In this document: in pieces, positions 1 to 5,952 of the stretch
Layout: every line of letters starts with the position of its first letter
How positions within the stretch are numbered: the first letter of the stretch is position 1
Program-made: the position numbers and the translations under genes
NCBI GenBank assembly: GCA_029218485.1
Contig: JAQXRK010000068.1
Coordinates: 1 to 9,517, forward strand
From: a bacterium
GTDB lineage: Bacteria > Bacillota > Clostridia > Christensenellales > CAG-138
Length of the DNA stretch: 9,517 nt
Direction: 5' to 3'
Notes under the pieces: generated by a model
Told to the model about the DNA's origin: nothing
Databases searched by the model: none
What the model saw: only the letters and a program-made list of their open reading frames with translations

Positions 1-1061
1 GTCCACTCCCCGCCGCCGCTGCCGCCGGAGGACCTGCTCCGCTCCGTCTGCACTTCGTCCGCTGAAATCCAGCCGCTCCGGCCGCCCACCTCCGCCAGAT
101 AGCATCCGCCCAGATCATCGAGCACGCGCACCTCGGTGTTCCCGTCCAGCGCTGCGGTCGGCACGCACAGCCGCCAGTCGCCATACAGCTGCGCCCCGTC
201 CACGGCGTAGCCCGTCCACGGTTCATAGTCCGCCTCGCCGTCCATGCGTACCAGCCGGGCGGGGAGCCCTCCCTCCGCACCGTCCAGCAGCACCGTGCAA
301 TACGCATCCTCCTTGCCGGTTACAAAGACCCGATCACCCCGGTCGAATACAAACAGATATGCCTCCGTTCCGTTGCAGCGTACGGTTCCGCTGCACGGGG
401 CAAACGATGCTTCCGGCTCCGCCGTGCTCGCATGCTCCGCCTTGCTCAAAGGCCGCGCGCGCCAGCCGAGCACGATGTCCCCGCCATCCGCACCGCCGGA
501 GCCGCCGGAAATCCGCTTGTTGCTGATCTGCCCTTGGCGGACGCACCCCTGCCGTCCGTCGTCCCACTCGATGAGCAGCAGATCGCCGAGTTGATCGACC
601 ACGCGCACCCGCGTGTTCTGCTTCAGGGTCGCTGCCGGCTCCCCCTCCGGGTAGGGCGCGTCATACACGGCGGCGTTCCTCCGTGCGTATCCGTCCCACG
701 CCGCATACGCATCCTCCCCGGCGGCGCGTACCAGCCGCTTTTCCACCCATACCGTCCGGCCGTCGAGCAGCGCGAGATAATAATCCCCGCGTTCGCCCGT
801 GAGCTGCAGCGCTTCGCCGCGGTTCAGCGCCGCGCAGGACACGCCCGCCCCGTCCGCTTTGACCGTGCCGTATGCGCCCGCCGGCGTGGGTGTCGGCGCT
901 TCGGTTGGTTCCGGCGTGCCCGTTGTTTCCGGCGTGGGCAGCTGTATTTCGATGACCGGCAAATCGGTCGGCGCATGCTCCGCCTCCGGCAGCTCTCCGC
1001 ACCCGGTGCCCGCGCAGGCCGTCAGTAAGGCCATCGCCGCCAAAAGTACCCTGGTTTTCAT
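1..1061 (-). CDS. Lipoprotein with duplicated SH3-like module (3' end outside window)
   Basis: Open frame of 353 codons with no stop before the left edge. The N-terminus has the form of a lipoprotein signal (MKTRVLLAAMALLTAC) with lipobox L13-T14-A15-C16, followed by a Pro/Thr/Glu-rich linker at about 40-62, so it should be anchored outside the membrane. The rest is two copies of a module about 128 residues long: 64-190 and 223-350, offset by exactly 160. Landmarks recur at that offset: LVR at 110 and 270, W-x-GYA at 122 and 282, VRV at 152 and 311, and GGSGG at 186 and 346. The modules are rich in short beta-like strands and resemble pairs of SH3-like barrels; this fold is my inference. The ATG overlaps the stop of the upstream leucine-rich-repeat gene (ATGA), implying translational coupling, with a purine-rich AAGGGGG upstream. 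No enzymatic motif was seen. It may bind wall or substrate, but the function is unknown. Confidence 0.85.
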   Translation of the reverse strand, partial: MKTRVLLAAMALLTACAGTGCGELPEAEHAPTDLPVIEIQLPTPETTGTPEPTEAPTPTPAGAYGTVKADGAGVSCAALNRGEALQLTGERGDYYLALLDGRTVWVEKRLVRAAGEDAYAAWDGYARRNAAVYDAPYPEGEPAATLKQNTRVRVVDQLGDLLLIEWDDGRQGCVRQGQISNKRISGGSGGADGGDIVLGWRARPLSKAEHASTAEPEASFAPCSGTVRCNGTEAYLFVFDRGDRVFVTGKEDAYCTVLLDGAEGGLPARLVRMDGEADYEPWTGYAVDGAQLYGDWRLCVPTAALDGNTEVRVLDDLGGCYLAEVGGRSGWISADEVQTERSRSSGGSGGGEW

Positions 1062-3391
1062 TCCGCCGCCCCCTTCCCTTCGTCCTGACCGGCGGGCTTC
1101 TTGCCGCTGGCCGCTTCAAGAATATCCGAGATATAGCGGTATGCCGCCGTGCCCGGCTTGAATGCATTGCGGTTCTGGAGCGCGATGTAAGCGATACTGC
1201 GGCAGACCACGCCGCCGTACAGCGTGACGGTCTTCCCGCCTTCGCCCTTCAGGATCAGATACGGGCGCATGGCCATCTCCTGCGCGCACTGCTCGTTGGT
1301 ATAGCCCACGAGCACGTTCGTGTATTGCGTCAGTCCGCCCGCCTGCCGGAAGATGGGGTCGCTCACGCCCGCGCGGTACGCTGCCGCGGACTTGGCGCAG
1401 GGCGCGCCAAGCACGAGCGCGCCGCCCTCCACATCGTCCGCCCATGCCACCACCGTACCGTACTCGGCAAGCTTCCAGCCGTGGATTCCCTCCCCGATCA
1501 GCCGGTTCCTAAGCTTTGTCGGCACCCCCGTGATCATGCGGATGCCCCTCCTGCCCGTAATGCGGATCGAACATCCCTTGTATTGCAGAATATTATCCAG
1601 CTCCGCTCTGCGCACCGCGCGATAGCCGTCCGCCCGGTACTCGAGCAGCCACACGGTCATGCCGGTCGGGTATAGTCTGTCCCTCTCATACTCGCCGTTG
1701 TAGGAATAGATCACCGCGCTGGCGGCCTTTGTATCCGGGAGCATGAGCCGCGCTCTTCCGCCCGCAGTCCCCGCCGCATACGGCACGCCGTCCACCCATA
1801 CAACCGCCGTTTCCCCCGGCACACCCCTGATATCAAATTCAAGCGGATAACCCGCAAGTGGCGATGATTCCGTGCCATAGTGTACCCGAACGTTCCAAAG
1901 CGGCTCATTGAAATCCCGGATACTCACCCATTGCCAAGCCTGTGCCGTCCCGGCGTAGTACACATCGGTGAGCGCAAAGCAATCATCAAAGGCATATTTT
2001 TCGATCAGCGTCACGCTTTGCGGAATGGTCACGCTTTGCAGCTCGTCGCAATGGTGAAACGTGTGCGCCGGGATGCGGTCGATCCCCGTGCCAAACGTCA
2101 CCGTTCGCAGGGCGTTACAATCGTGGAACGCATCCGTGCCCAAGGTGGTCACGCTGTCTGGAATTGTGATCCGGGTCAGCAGAATGCATCTTTCAAACGC
2201 GTAATCGCCAACAACGGTGAGCCCCTCCGGCAACTCCACCTCCATTAAGTGCTCACAGTCGCAGAACCCCTTTTTCCCAATCGTCTTTAACGATGCGCTC
2301 AGGTGAATCCGCTCCAGATTGAGGCATTCGCCAAACGCACCCGTTCCGATCCATTCCACGCCGTCGGGGAGCGTGATGTCCTTCAGCCCGTAACACATGC
2401 TGAACGCATCGCTGCCGATGGCGGTCACGGAATCCGCAATCTGCACCTGCGTGAGGTTCTGGCAGTCCATAAACGCCCGCGCGCCGATGCTCGTCACGCC
2501 CGGCTCCACGATCGCCACGCGCACCTGGTCACGCAGCTTATCGAACCATGGTGCATCCCTTCCATATATTTCTGCCTCTTCCTCCGGAACGCCCCAGAAA
2601 TCGCCCTCTCCGTAAACGGTCAGCACGCCCCGGTCGTTCAGCTTCCAGAAAACCCGGCCGCCGCAAGCGCCCTCCGCGACGATGTTCTCCTCCGGTGCAG
2701 CCGGCGGTGTTTCCGTGCCAAAGGACTTTTGGGCACTTTGGAGCGACGCATTGCCGCCATCGATGCGCACCCGCCCCCATGCCGTCTCCGTCCCCGCATA
2801 GTATACCTGTGCCAGCGCAGCGCAATCGGAAAACGCATTGCTGCCGACGGAGGCCACGCTGGCCGGAAGAACCACCGTATGCAGCTTTGTGCAGCCAGAA
2901 AACGACCATGCTCCGATGTGCGTAACGCCCGGCTCAATGGTCAGCTCGGTGATCTGCCCGCGCAGACTTGCCCAAGGGCTGTCCGATTCCCCGCGGCTTT
3001 CCAAAATCGCGCCCGTCCCGCAGACGACCAACCGCCCCTGGTCGTCAAGCTTCCATTGGATCGCATCGCCGCAGGTGCCGGAGGCAATGGTCGTCCCGGC
3101 GGTGCCCGACACGGTGCCCTGCACCGTTGCCGGCTGTCCGGCAGGCCCTTCACCGGCCTCCGGTTCGGGCGCCGGCTCCACCGTCTTATCCGGCCCGGGT
3201 GTTGTCGTGGATTCCGGATCGCCTGTCGGTTCAGGCGGTGTCGTCGATTCCGGGTCGTCGGCCGGTTCGGGAAGCAGCTCCGCGGTGTTGTCCGGCCCAA
3301 GCGTCGGCTCTGCGGCCAACGACTTCGCCGGCAGCGCCGTCAGCACCAGCAGCAGCGCAAGCAGCAGGGCAGCGAGGCGTTGTTTCATCAT
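1058..3391 (-). CDS. Secreted BspA-type leucine-rich-repeat surface protein
   Basis: 777 residues. A signal peptide (about 1-27, ending SLAA) is followed by a Pro/Thr/Glu-rich linker (28-86). Two modules each open with a G-x-CG-x-x-x-x-WKL-x-x-x-G-x-L-x-V-x-G-x-G strand motif (105-127 and 241-263), then LRR_5-type repeats of 23 residues (IG..AF..C..L..V.LP). The first has two repeats (155-200), the second eight in a row (298-480). Both blocks end in a VYYAGT-x-x-AW cap (196-205, 478-486). The C-terminal 510-750 contains CSIRITGRRGIRM, an EYG motif, RPYL and CRSIAYIALQ, matching an unnamed domain I recognise from large secreted clostridial proteins. Such proteins are surface adhesins or scaffolds; no catalytic residues or LPXTG anchor are visible. 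ATG 3391 or 3388 is chosen because GGGGGG at 3395-3400 sits just upstream; an in-frame TTG at 3406 would precede that site. First gene of a pair with the downstream lipoprotein. Confidence 0.92.
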   Translation of the reverse strand: MMKQRLAALLLALLLVLTALPAKSLAAEPTLGPDNTAELLPEPADDPESTTPPEPTGDPESTTTPGPDKTVEPAPEPEAGEGPAGQPATVQGTVSGTAGTTIASGTCGDAIQWKLDDQGRLVVCGTGAILESRGESDSPWASLRGQITELTIEPGVTHIGAWSFSGCTKLHTVVLPASVASVGSNAFSDCAALAQVYYAGTETAWGRVRIDGGNASLQSAQKSFGTETPPAAPEENIVAEGACGGRVFWKLNDRGVLTVYGEGDFWGVPEEEAEIYGRDAPWFDKLRDQVRVAIVEPGVTSIGARAFMDCQNLTQVQIADSVTAIGSDAFSMCYGLKDITLPDGVEWIGTGAFGECLNLERIHLSASLKTIGKKGFCDCEHLMEVELPEGLTVVGDYAFERCILLTRITIPDSVTTLGTDAFHDCNALRTVTFGTGIDRIPAHTFHHCDELQSVTIPQSVTLIEKYAFDDCFALTDVYYAGTAQAWQWVSIRDFNEPLWNVRVHYGTESSPLAGYPLEFDIRGVPGETAVVWVDGVPYAAGTAGGRARLMLPDTKAASAVIYSYNGEYERDRLYPTGMTVWLLEYRADGYRAVRRAELDNILQYKGCSIRITGRRGIRMITGVPTKLRNRLIGEGIHGWKLAEYGTVVAWADDVEGGALVLGAPCAKSAAAYRAGVSDPIFRQAGGLTQYTNVLVGYTNEQCAQEMAMRPYLILKGEGGKTVTLYGGVVCRSIAYIALQNRNAFKPGTAAYRYISDILEAASGKKPAGQDEGKGAAE
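3204..3275 (-). repeat. Two 36-base tandem units inside the linker of the leucine-rich-repeat gene
   Basis: Units 3204-3239 and 3240-3275 match at 27 of 36 bases by eye and encode 12-residue copies that share D-P-E-S-T-T-x-P. Flanking residues GPDNT and GPDKT, each followed by a PEP-rich stretch, suggest an older, wider duplication. The linker probably varies in length by slippage. Confidence 0.6.
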
Positions 3392-3515
3392 GTTCCCCCC
3401 TATCAAATTCTCTGTCGGTCGTCATCTGTGGGCCACGGTCCCGGTTCCTCCAATGGCCTTGCGGCCGGACAGGCACCGGGTTCGATCGGTTTGTTGAAAT
3501 TTTTTCAGGGAGCAG

Positions 3516-3529
3516 CGCCGGAACCGGCG
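3516..3529. repeat. Inverted repeat upstream of the leucine-rich-repeat gene
   Basis: CGCCGG-AA-CCGGCG, 6-bp arms with a 2-base centre, about 125 bases before the leucine-rich-repeat start. Too tight to fold well as RNA, so a protein-binding site is possible, but in GC-rich DNA this may be chance. Confidence 0.3.
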
Positions 3530-3603
3530 AATACACGACATCATGATTTGCTACAAACGCCCGGCGGCGTTCATACTGTGATAGTGTAACATGATGATAA
3601 AGG

Positions 3604-3629
3604 AAAAGCACGCCATACCGCGTGCTTTT
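3604..3629 (-). terminator. Rho-independent terminator of the lipoprotein gene
   Basis: Perfect 10-bp stem AAAAGCACGC / GCGTGCTTTT with a 6-base loop. Read on the minus strand it ends in TTTT and lies 41 bases after the lipoprotein stop. The flanking A and T runs would let it work in both directions. It separates the lipoprotein transcript from the leucine-rich-repeat pair, so the latter needs its own promoter, of which I found no clear copy in 3401-3603. Confidence 0.8.
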
Positions 3630-3670
3630 CACAGAAATTCCCCATTTACAGGGGCCGGTGGCGCAGCCGT

Positions 3671-4624
3671 TTATCCGGCGTACCACAGCATCTCAAAGTA
3701 CTCCACATCGGCCTTGCCGTCGACAAAGATCTCGCCTTCCCTGCGCTCAAACACGATGCGGCCCTCGCGGCCGTCGTCGAGAATGAAGTAGAACAGCGAA
3801 TCATCGTCCGTCGCCAGCGGCGTGATCACCGTGCCCGCGGGCAGCTCGGCCTTCTCATAGCCGTTCGCCCCCTGCAGCTCTACCGGCAGCGCCCGCACGG
3901 TGCGCAGCTCGTTGCCCTCGACCGGCACAATCTCATAGAGGCTGTTCTCGGCCGGCACGGGCGCGCCCTCCGCATCCACGTCGTAGATGCGCGTCGCCCA
4001 CCAGGTCCCGAACGCGTACACCGCGCTGCCCACGATGATCCGGCCGTCCTCCGTCGCACCCTCGATCGTGCCGTACAGATCGCCGGTCTTGACCGGCTTG
4101 CCATCCTCGATCCGCCATGCGGTCAGGTTATAATCATCGGAAGCCATGTCCACGGTGGTGAACAGCACCGGCATCAGGTTCTTCATATACAGCCACGCGC
4201 CGCAGAACATGCTGTCCTCCTCGTTGAGCTTGTATGCGGTTCCGTCGATGTCGACCCACGTGGTCACGTTATCCCACTCGTCCTCGGTCGTATAGACGTA
4301 CAGCGTGATCGCGTCGCCCTGCTGCGTCGGATCAAACGTGATGTTTTCATCCAGATCGAGCGGCGTCAGCGACCAGGCGCGCCCGCCCTCCGGCAGCGGC
4401 TCCTCCGGCAGCGCATCGGGCGCTTTCGGTTCCTCGGTCGGCTCGGGCGAAGGCTGCGCCGTGGTCTCCGGCACGCCCTCCGGTTCGGCGGTCGGTTCGG
4501 CGGGTTCCAGAGCTTCCGGCGGCGTCGTGGCGCCGGAAGCATCGGCCGGCGTGCCGGCATTGCATCCCGCAAGGAGCGCCGCAGCAAGCAACACGGCCGC
4601 GAGCAGACAGGCAATTCGTTTCAT
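3671..4624 (-). CDS. Uncharacterised lipoprotein with Pro/Glu-rich linker
   Basis: 317 residues. The N-terminus MKRIACLLAAVLL continues to a classic lipobox L18-A19-G20-C21, then a low-complexity Pro/Glu/Thr linker to about residue 80 and a folded domain of about 235 residues. The middle holds many acidic and aromatic residues (for example TLYVYTTEDEWDNVTTWVDI). The last 60 residues (LPAGTVITPL, then LDDGREGRIVFE and YFEMLWYAG) look like an SH3-like barrel of a type common at the end of clostridial lipoproteins; this is my inference. ATG 4624 is preferred over an in-frame TTG at 4633, because GAAAGGA (4640-4634) lies about 10 bases before the ATG and would almost touch the TTG. It is monocistronic, with promoter and terminator visible. 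It could be a solute- or wall-binding protein; no known family was recognised. Confidence 0.9.
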   Translation of the reverse strand: MKRIACLLAAVLLAAALLAGCNAGTPADASGATTPPEALEPAEPTAEPEGVPETTAQPSPEPTEEPKAPDALPEEPLPEGGRAWSLTPLDLDENITFDPTQQGDAITLYVYTTEDEWDNVTTWVDIDGTAYKLNEEDSMFCGAWLYMKNLMPVLFTTVDMASDDYNLTAWRIEDGKPVKTGDLYGTIEGATEDGRIIVGSAVYAFGTWWATRIYDVDAEGAPVPAENSLYEIVPVEGNELRTVRALPVELQGANGYEKAELPAGTVITPLATDDDSLFYFILDDGREGRIVFERREGEIFVDGKADVEYFEMLWYAG

Positions 4625-4650
4625 ATCACACAATCCTTTCCGTCAAAGCC

Positions 4651-4671
4651 CGGGATGCGCATCGCATCCCG
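4651..4671 (-). promoter_or_regulatory. Stem-loop in the 5' UTR of the lipoprotein gene
   Basis: Perfect 9-bp arms CGGGATGCG / CGCATCCCG around a 3-base centre, between the predicted transcription start (about 4682) and the Shine-Dalgarno site. It has no T run after it, so it is not an intrinsic terminator. It may stabilise the mRNA or serve as a protein-binding site. Confidence 0.5.
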
Positions 4672-4688
4672 CCCGCTTCAACACTCCA

Positions 4689-4717
4689 ATCATAATGATG
4701 CCGCGCCCGGTTGGCAA
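4689..4717 (-). promoter_or_regulatory. Sigma-A-type promoter of the lipoprotein gene
   Basis: On the minus strand, TTGCCA (4717-4712) and TATGAT (4694-4689) are separated by exactly 17 bases. This is the best -35/-10 pair in the window. It predicts a start near 4682 and a leader of about 58 bases. Confidence 0.75.
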
Positions 4718-4825
4718 GCACCCGAAACCAAAAGTAATGAAATCTTCACGATTGGGCAAAAGTACCGTTCCATTACGGCATAGATCGCTCGCAACCCGCA
4801 GAAACCGGGGGTTTTTGCAGCGATT

Positions 4826-4852
4826 TTAGCACTCTCTGGTCGAGAGTGCTAA
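4826..4852 (+). promoter_or_regulatory. CIRCE operator (HrcA binding site)
   Basis: TTAGCACTC-N9-GAGTGCTAA, a perfect match to the CIRCE consensus with both 9-base arms intact and the standard 9-base spacer. HrcA represses from this element in Gram-positive bacteria and is released on heat shock. It lies 138 bases before the Hsp20 ATG, so Hsp20 is the likely target; the divergent lipoprotein promoter is about 110 bases away on the other side. Confidence 0.93.
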
Positions 4853-4899
4853 TGTTCACATTTCCATGACATTTCCTCTCTTTTTCCGTAACAATGGCG

Positions 4900-4908
4900 T
4901 GCTATGAT
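4900..4908 (+). promoter_or_regulatory. Extended -10 promoter candidate for hsp20
   Basis: TGC-TATGAT, an extended -10 box with only a poor -35 (T-rich at about 4880-4886). It predicts a start near 4915 and a leader of about 76 bases. CIRCE would then lie about 63-90 bases upstream of the start, which is unusual. Confidence 0.55.
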
Positions 4909-4934
4909 ACAGACAATCCAAAGAGGATTGCATA

Positions 4935-4951
4935 CCGCCCGAAACGGGCGG
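4935..4951 (+). promoter_or_regulatory. GC-only hairpin in the hsp20 leader
   Basis: CCGCCCG-AAA-CGGGCGG, a 7-bp stem made only of G-C pairs, 27 bases before the Shine-Dalgarno GGAGGG. It does not cover the ribosome site, so it is not an obvious RNA thermometer; it may protect the mRNA 5' end. Confidence 0.5.
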
Positions 4952-4990
4952 GCATAATGAAGAAAAGAAGCAGTGAATGGAGGGATCGTT

Positions 4991-5425
4991 ATGTTTGAAC
5001 TGACACCGTTTGTGAGAAGGAACAATGCTGCGGTCTATGACCCGTTCCGCATGTTTGACGAGATGGAGAAGCACTTTTTCCAGGGCAGCGCGCTGGGCGA
5101 TTTCAAGGCGGACATCCGCGACACCGGCGACGCGTTTGAGCTGGAGGCCGATCTGCCCGGCGTAAAGAAGGAGGATATCCAGGTCGATATCGACAGCAAC
5201 TACCTGACCATCAGCGCCACGCGGCAGACCGAGAAGGACGAGAAGGACAAGGCCGGCAACTATGTGCGCCGCGAGCGCTCCTACGGCACCTACAGCCGCA
5301 GCTTCGACGTCAGCGGCGTCGAGACCGGCGAGATCAGCGCGTCCTTTGCGGACGGCGTGCTCAAGCTCCGTCTGCCGAAGCGGCAGGAATCCCTGCCCTC
5401 GACGCGCCGCATCGCCATCGAATGA
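4991..5425 (+). CDS. hsp20: Hsp20/alpha-crystallin small heat-shock protein
   Basis: 144 residues, the normal length for bacterial small heat-shock proteins. These are ATP-independent cytoplasmic chaperones that form oligomers and hold unfolding proteins for DnaK or ClpB. The N-terminal arm contains YDPFRMFDEMEKHFF (16-30). The alpha-crystallin domain starts near FKADIRDTGDAFELEADLPG (38-57) and contains GVKKEDI (57-63), YLTISA (71-76) and the A-x-x-x-x-GVL signature as ASFADGVLKLRLPK (117-130). The C-terminal IAI at 141-143 fits the I-x-I motif that links subunits. ATG 4991 follows GGAGGG (4979-4984) by 6 bases; an in-frame GTG at 4973 lies ahead of that site and is rejected. CIRCE upstream and a strong terminator downstream mark it as a single-gene heat-shock unit. 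Confidence 0.97.
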   Translation: MFELTPFVRRNNAAVYDPFRMFDEMEKHFFQGSALGDFKADIRDTGDAFELEADLPGVKKEDIQVDIDSNYLTISATRQTEKDEKDKAGNYVRRERSYGTYSRSFDVSGVETGEISASFADGVLKLRLPKRQESLPSTRRIAIE

Positions 5426-5454
5426 TCCCGAAGGGCTGCGCAGGAAACAGCAGA

Positions 5455-5498
5455 AAAGGCGGAGCCGCCCAAAATGGGGCGGCTCCGCCTTTGTTTTT
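5455..5498 (+). terminator. Strong intrinsic terminator after hsp20
   Basis: A 16-bp perfect stem (5455-5470 with 5477-5492), core GGCGGAGCCGCCC paired with GGGCGGCTCCGCC, loop AAAATG, then TTTGTTTTT. It starts 30 bases after the hsp20 stop. The final T-tract is also the start of the first 33-base repeat. Confidence 0.93.
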
Positions 5499-5525
5499 CC
5501 GTATGCGCCGCGCGCAGCCGGCGGC
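5493..5525. repeat. 33-base intergenic repeat, copy 1
   Basis: Begins GTTTTTCCGTATGCGCC and ends GCAGCCGGCGGC; identical to 5561-5593. Contains the inner palindrome TGCGC-CGC-GCGCA. It overlaps the T-tract of the hsp20 terminator. Confidence 0.9.
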
Positions 5526-5539
5526 CTTGCAGACGGTTA

Positions 5540-5557
5540 TTGGACCGTTTCGGCCAA
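5540..5557. repeat. Short hairpin between the two 33-base repeats
   Basis: TTGG(A)CCG-TTT-CGGCCAA, a 7-bp stem with one bulged A. Followed by AAA and then the GTTTTT that opens repeat copy 2, so it can be read as a weak second terminator or as part of the repeated element. Confidence 0.5.
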
Positions 5558-5560
5558 AAA

Positions 5561-5593
5561 GTTTTTCCGTATGCGCCGCGCGCAGCCGGCGGC
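5561..5593. repeat. 33-base intergenic repeat, copy 2
   Basis: Exact second copy, 68 bases after the first. Between here and the small membrane gene lies another hairpin, CCGCCA-N8-TGGCGG (5610-5629), which may help end the minus-strand transcript although it lacks a T-tract. Confidence 0.9.
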
Positions 5594-5636
5594 AGCAGAC
5601 AGCCGCCATCCGCCAAAAGCGCGTGGCGGCAACCTC

Positions 5637-5843
5637 TTAAAACAGCGACCGGATCATCAGCAGTACGCCGAAGATGAGCAGCGGGATGCCGATGCCCGCG
5701 CCCACGATCGAGCCGATCAGCACCACGCCGACCGCGGCCAGCGCCAGGCCGATGAGCAGTGTCAGCAGCTTGCCCGCGGCAAGAAAGATCACGCCGAGCA
5801 GGCTCCACACCATACGAAACGGCCAGGTCAACACACGAATCAT
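5637..5843 (-). CDS. Small conserved-type membrane protein
   Basis: 68 residues, almost wholly hydrophobic: a short basic-aromatic start (MIRVLTWPFRMVW), a long hydrophobic stretch about 12-43 broken by K25, and a second one about 44-64 rich in Gly and Ile (GAGIGIPLLIFGVLLMIR). Probably two or three membrane segments with a basic C-terminus. I recognise the general pattern from small proteins of unknown function in Firmicutes, not a named family. ATG 5843 is set by an ideal AGGAGG at 5856-5851 with a 7-base gap; the frame stays open further upstream, but the extra 31 codons are Cys/Arg-rich and overlap the promoter, so they are rejected. It stands alone on the minus strand, convergent with hsp20. 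Confidence 0.85.
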   Translation of the reverse strand: MIRVLTWPFRMVWSLLGVIFLAAGKLLTLLIGLALAAVGVVLIGSIVGAGIGIPLLIFGVLLMIRSLF

Positions 5844-5886
5844 CCTCGCACCTCCTCTGTAACAGCCGTACAGGCATTGTGCCGTC

Positions 5887-5895
5887 AGTATAGCA
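5887..5895 (-). promoter_or_regulatory. Extended -10 promoter of the small membrane protein
   Basis: On the minus strand TGC-TATACT, 5 of 6 matches to TATAAT plus the TG extension, with no good -35. It predicts a start near 5880 and a 37-base leader containing the Shine-Dalgarno site. Confidence 0.65.
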
Positions 5896-5952
5896 CGCCG
5901 CGCGCACAGGCGGGCCGTTTCCCGGCAGAAATTCACAAAAATCTCAATTTTG

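Noticed and set aside
661..1167. Minus-strand open frame (168 codons) across the LRR/lipoprotein junction
   Set aside because: Out of frame with both genes and rich in Arg/Gly; the lipoprotein frame with its lipobox is the real one.
3556..3571. Inverted repeat AACGCC-CGGC-GGCGTT as a terminator
   Set aside because: Short stem with no T-tract on either strand, and a proper terminator is present 30 bases away.
2303..3589. Long plus-strand open frame (428 codons) antisense to the leucine-rich-repeat gene
   Set aside because: Arg/His/Pro-rich and low in recognisable order. The opposite strand carries clear 23-residue repeats, a signal peptide and a C-terminal domain. Long antisense frames are expected in GC-rich genes.
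3407..3600. Promoter for the leucine-rich-repeat pair
   Set aside because: TTGTAG-N17-TATTCG is the best pair I can find on the minus strand, too weak to list as a feature.
4979..4990. RNA thermometer masking the hsp20 Shine-Dalgarno site
   Set aside because: No UUUU or ROSE-type complement that pairs with GGAGGG was seen in the leader; the visible hairpin is upstream and leaves the site free.
5493..5593. CRISPR-like array from the two 33-base repeats
   Set aside because: Only two copies, a 35-base gap that contains a hairpin and T-tract, and no cas genes. An intergenic repeat fits better.
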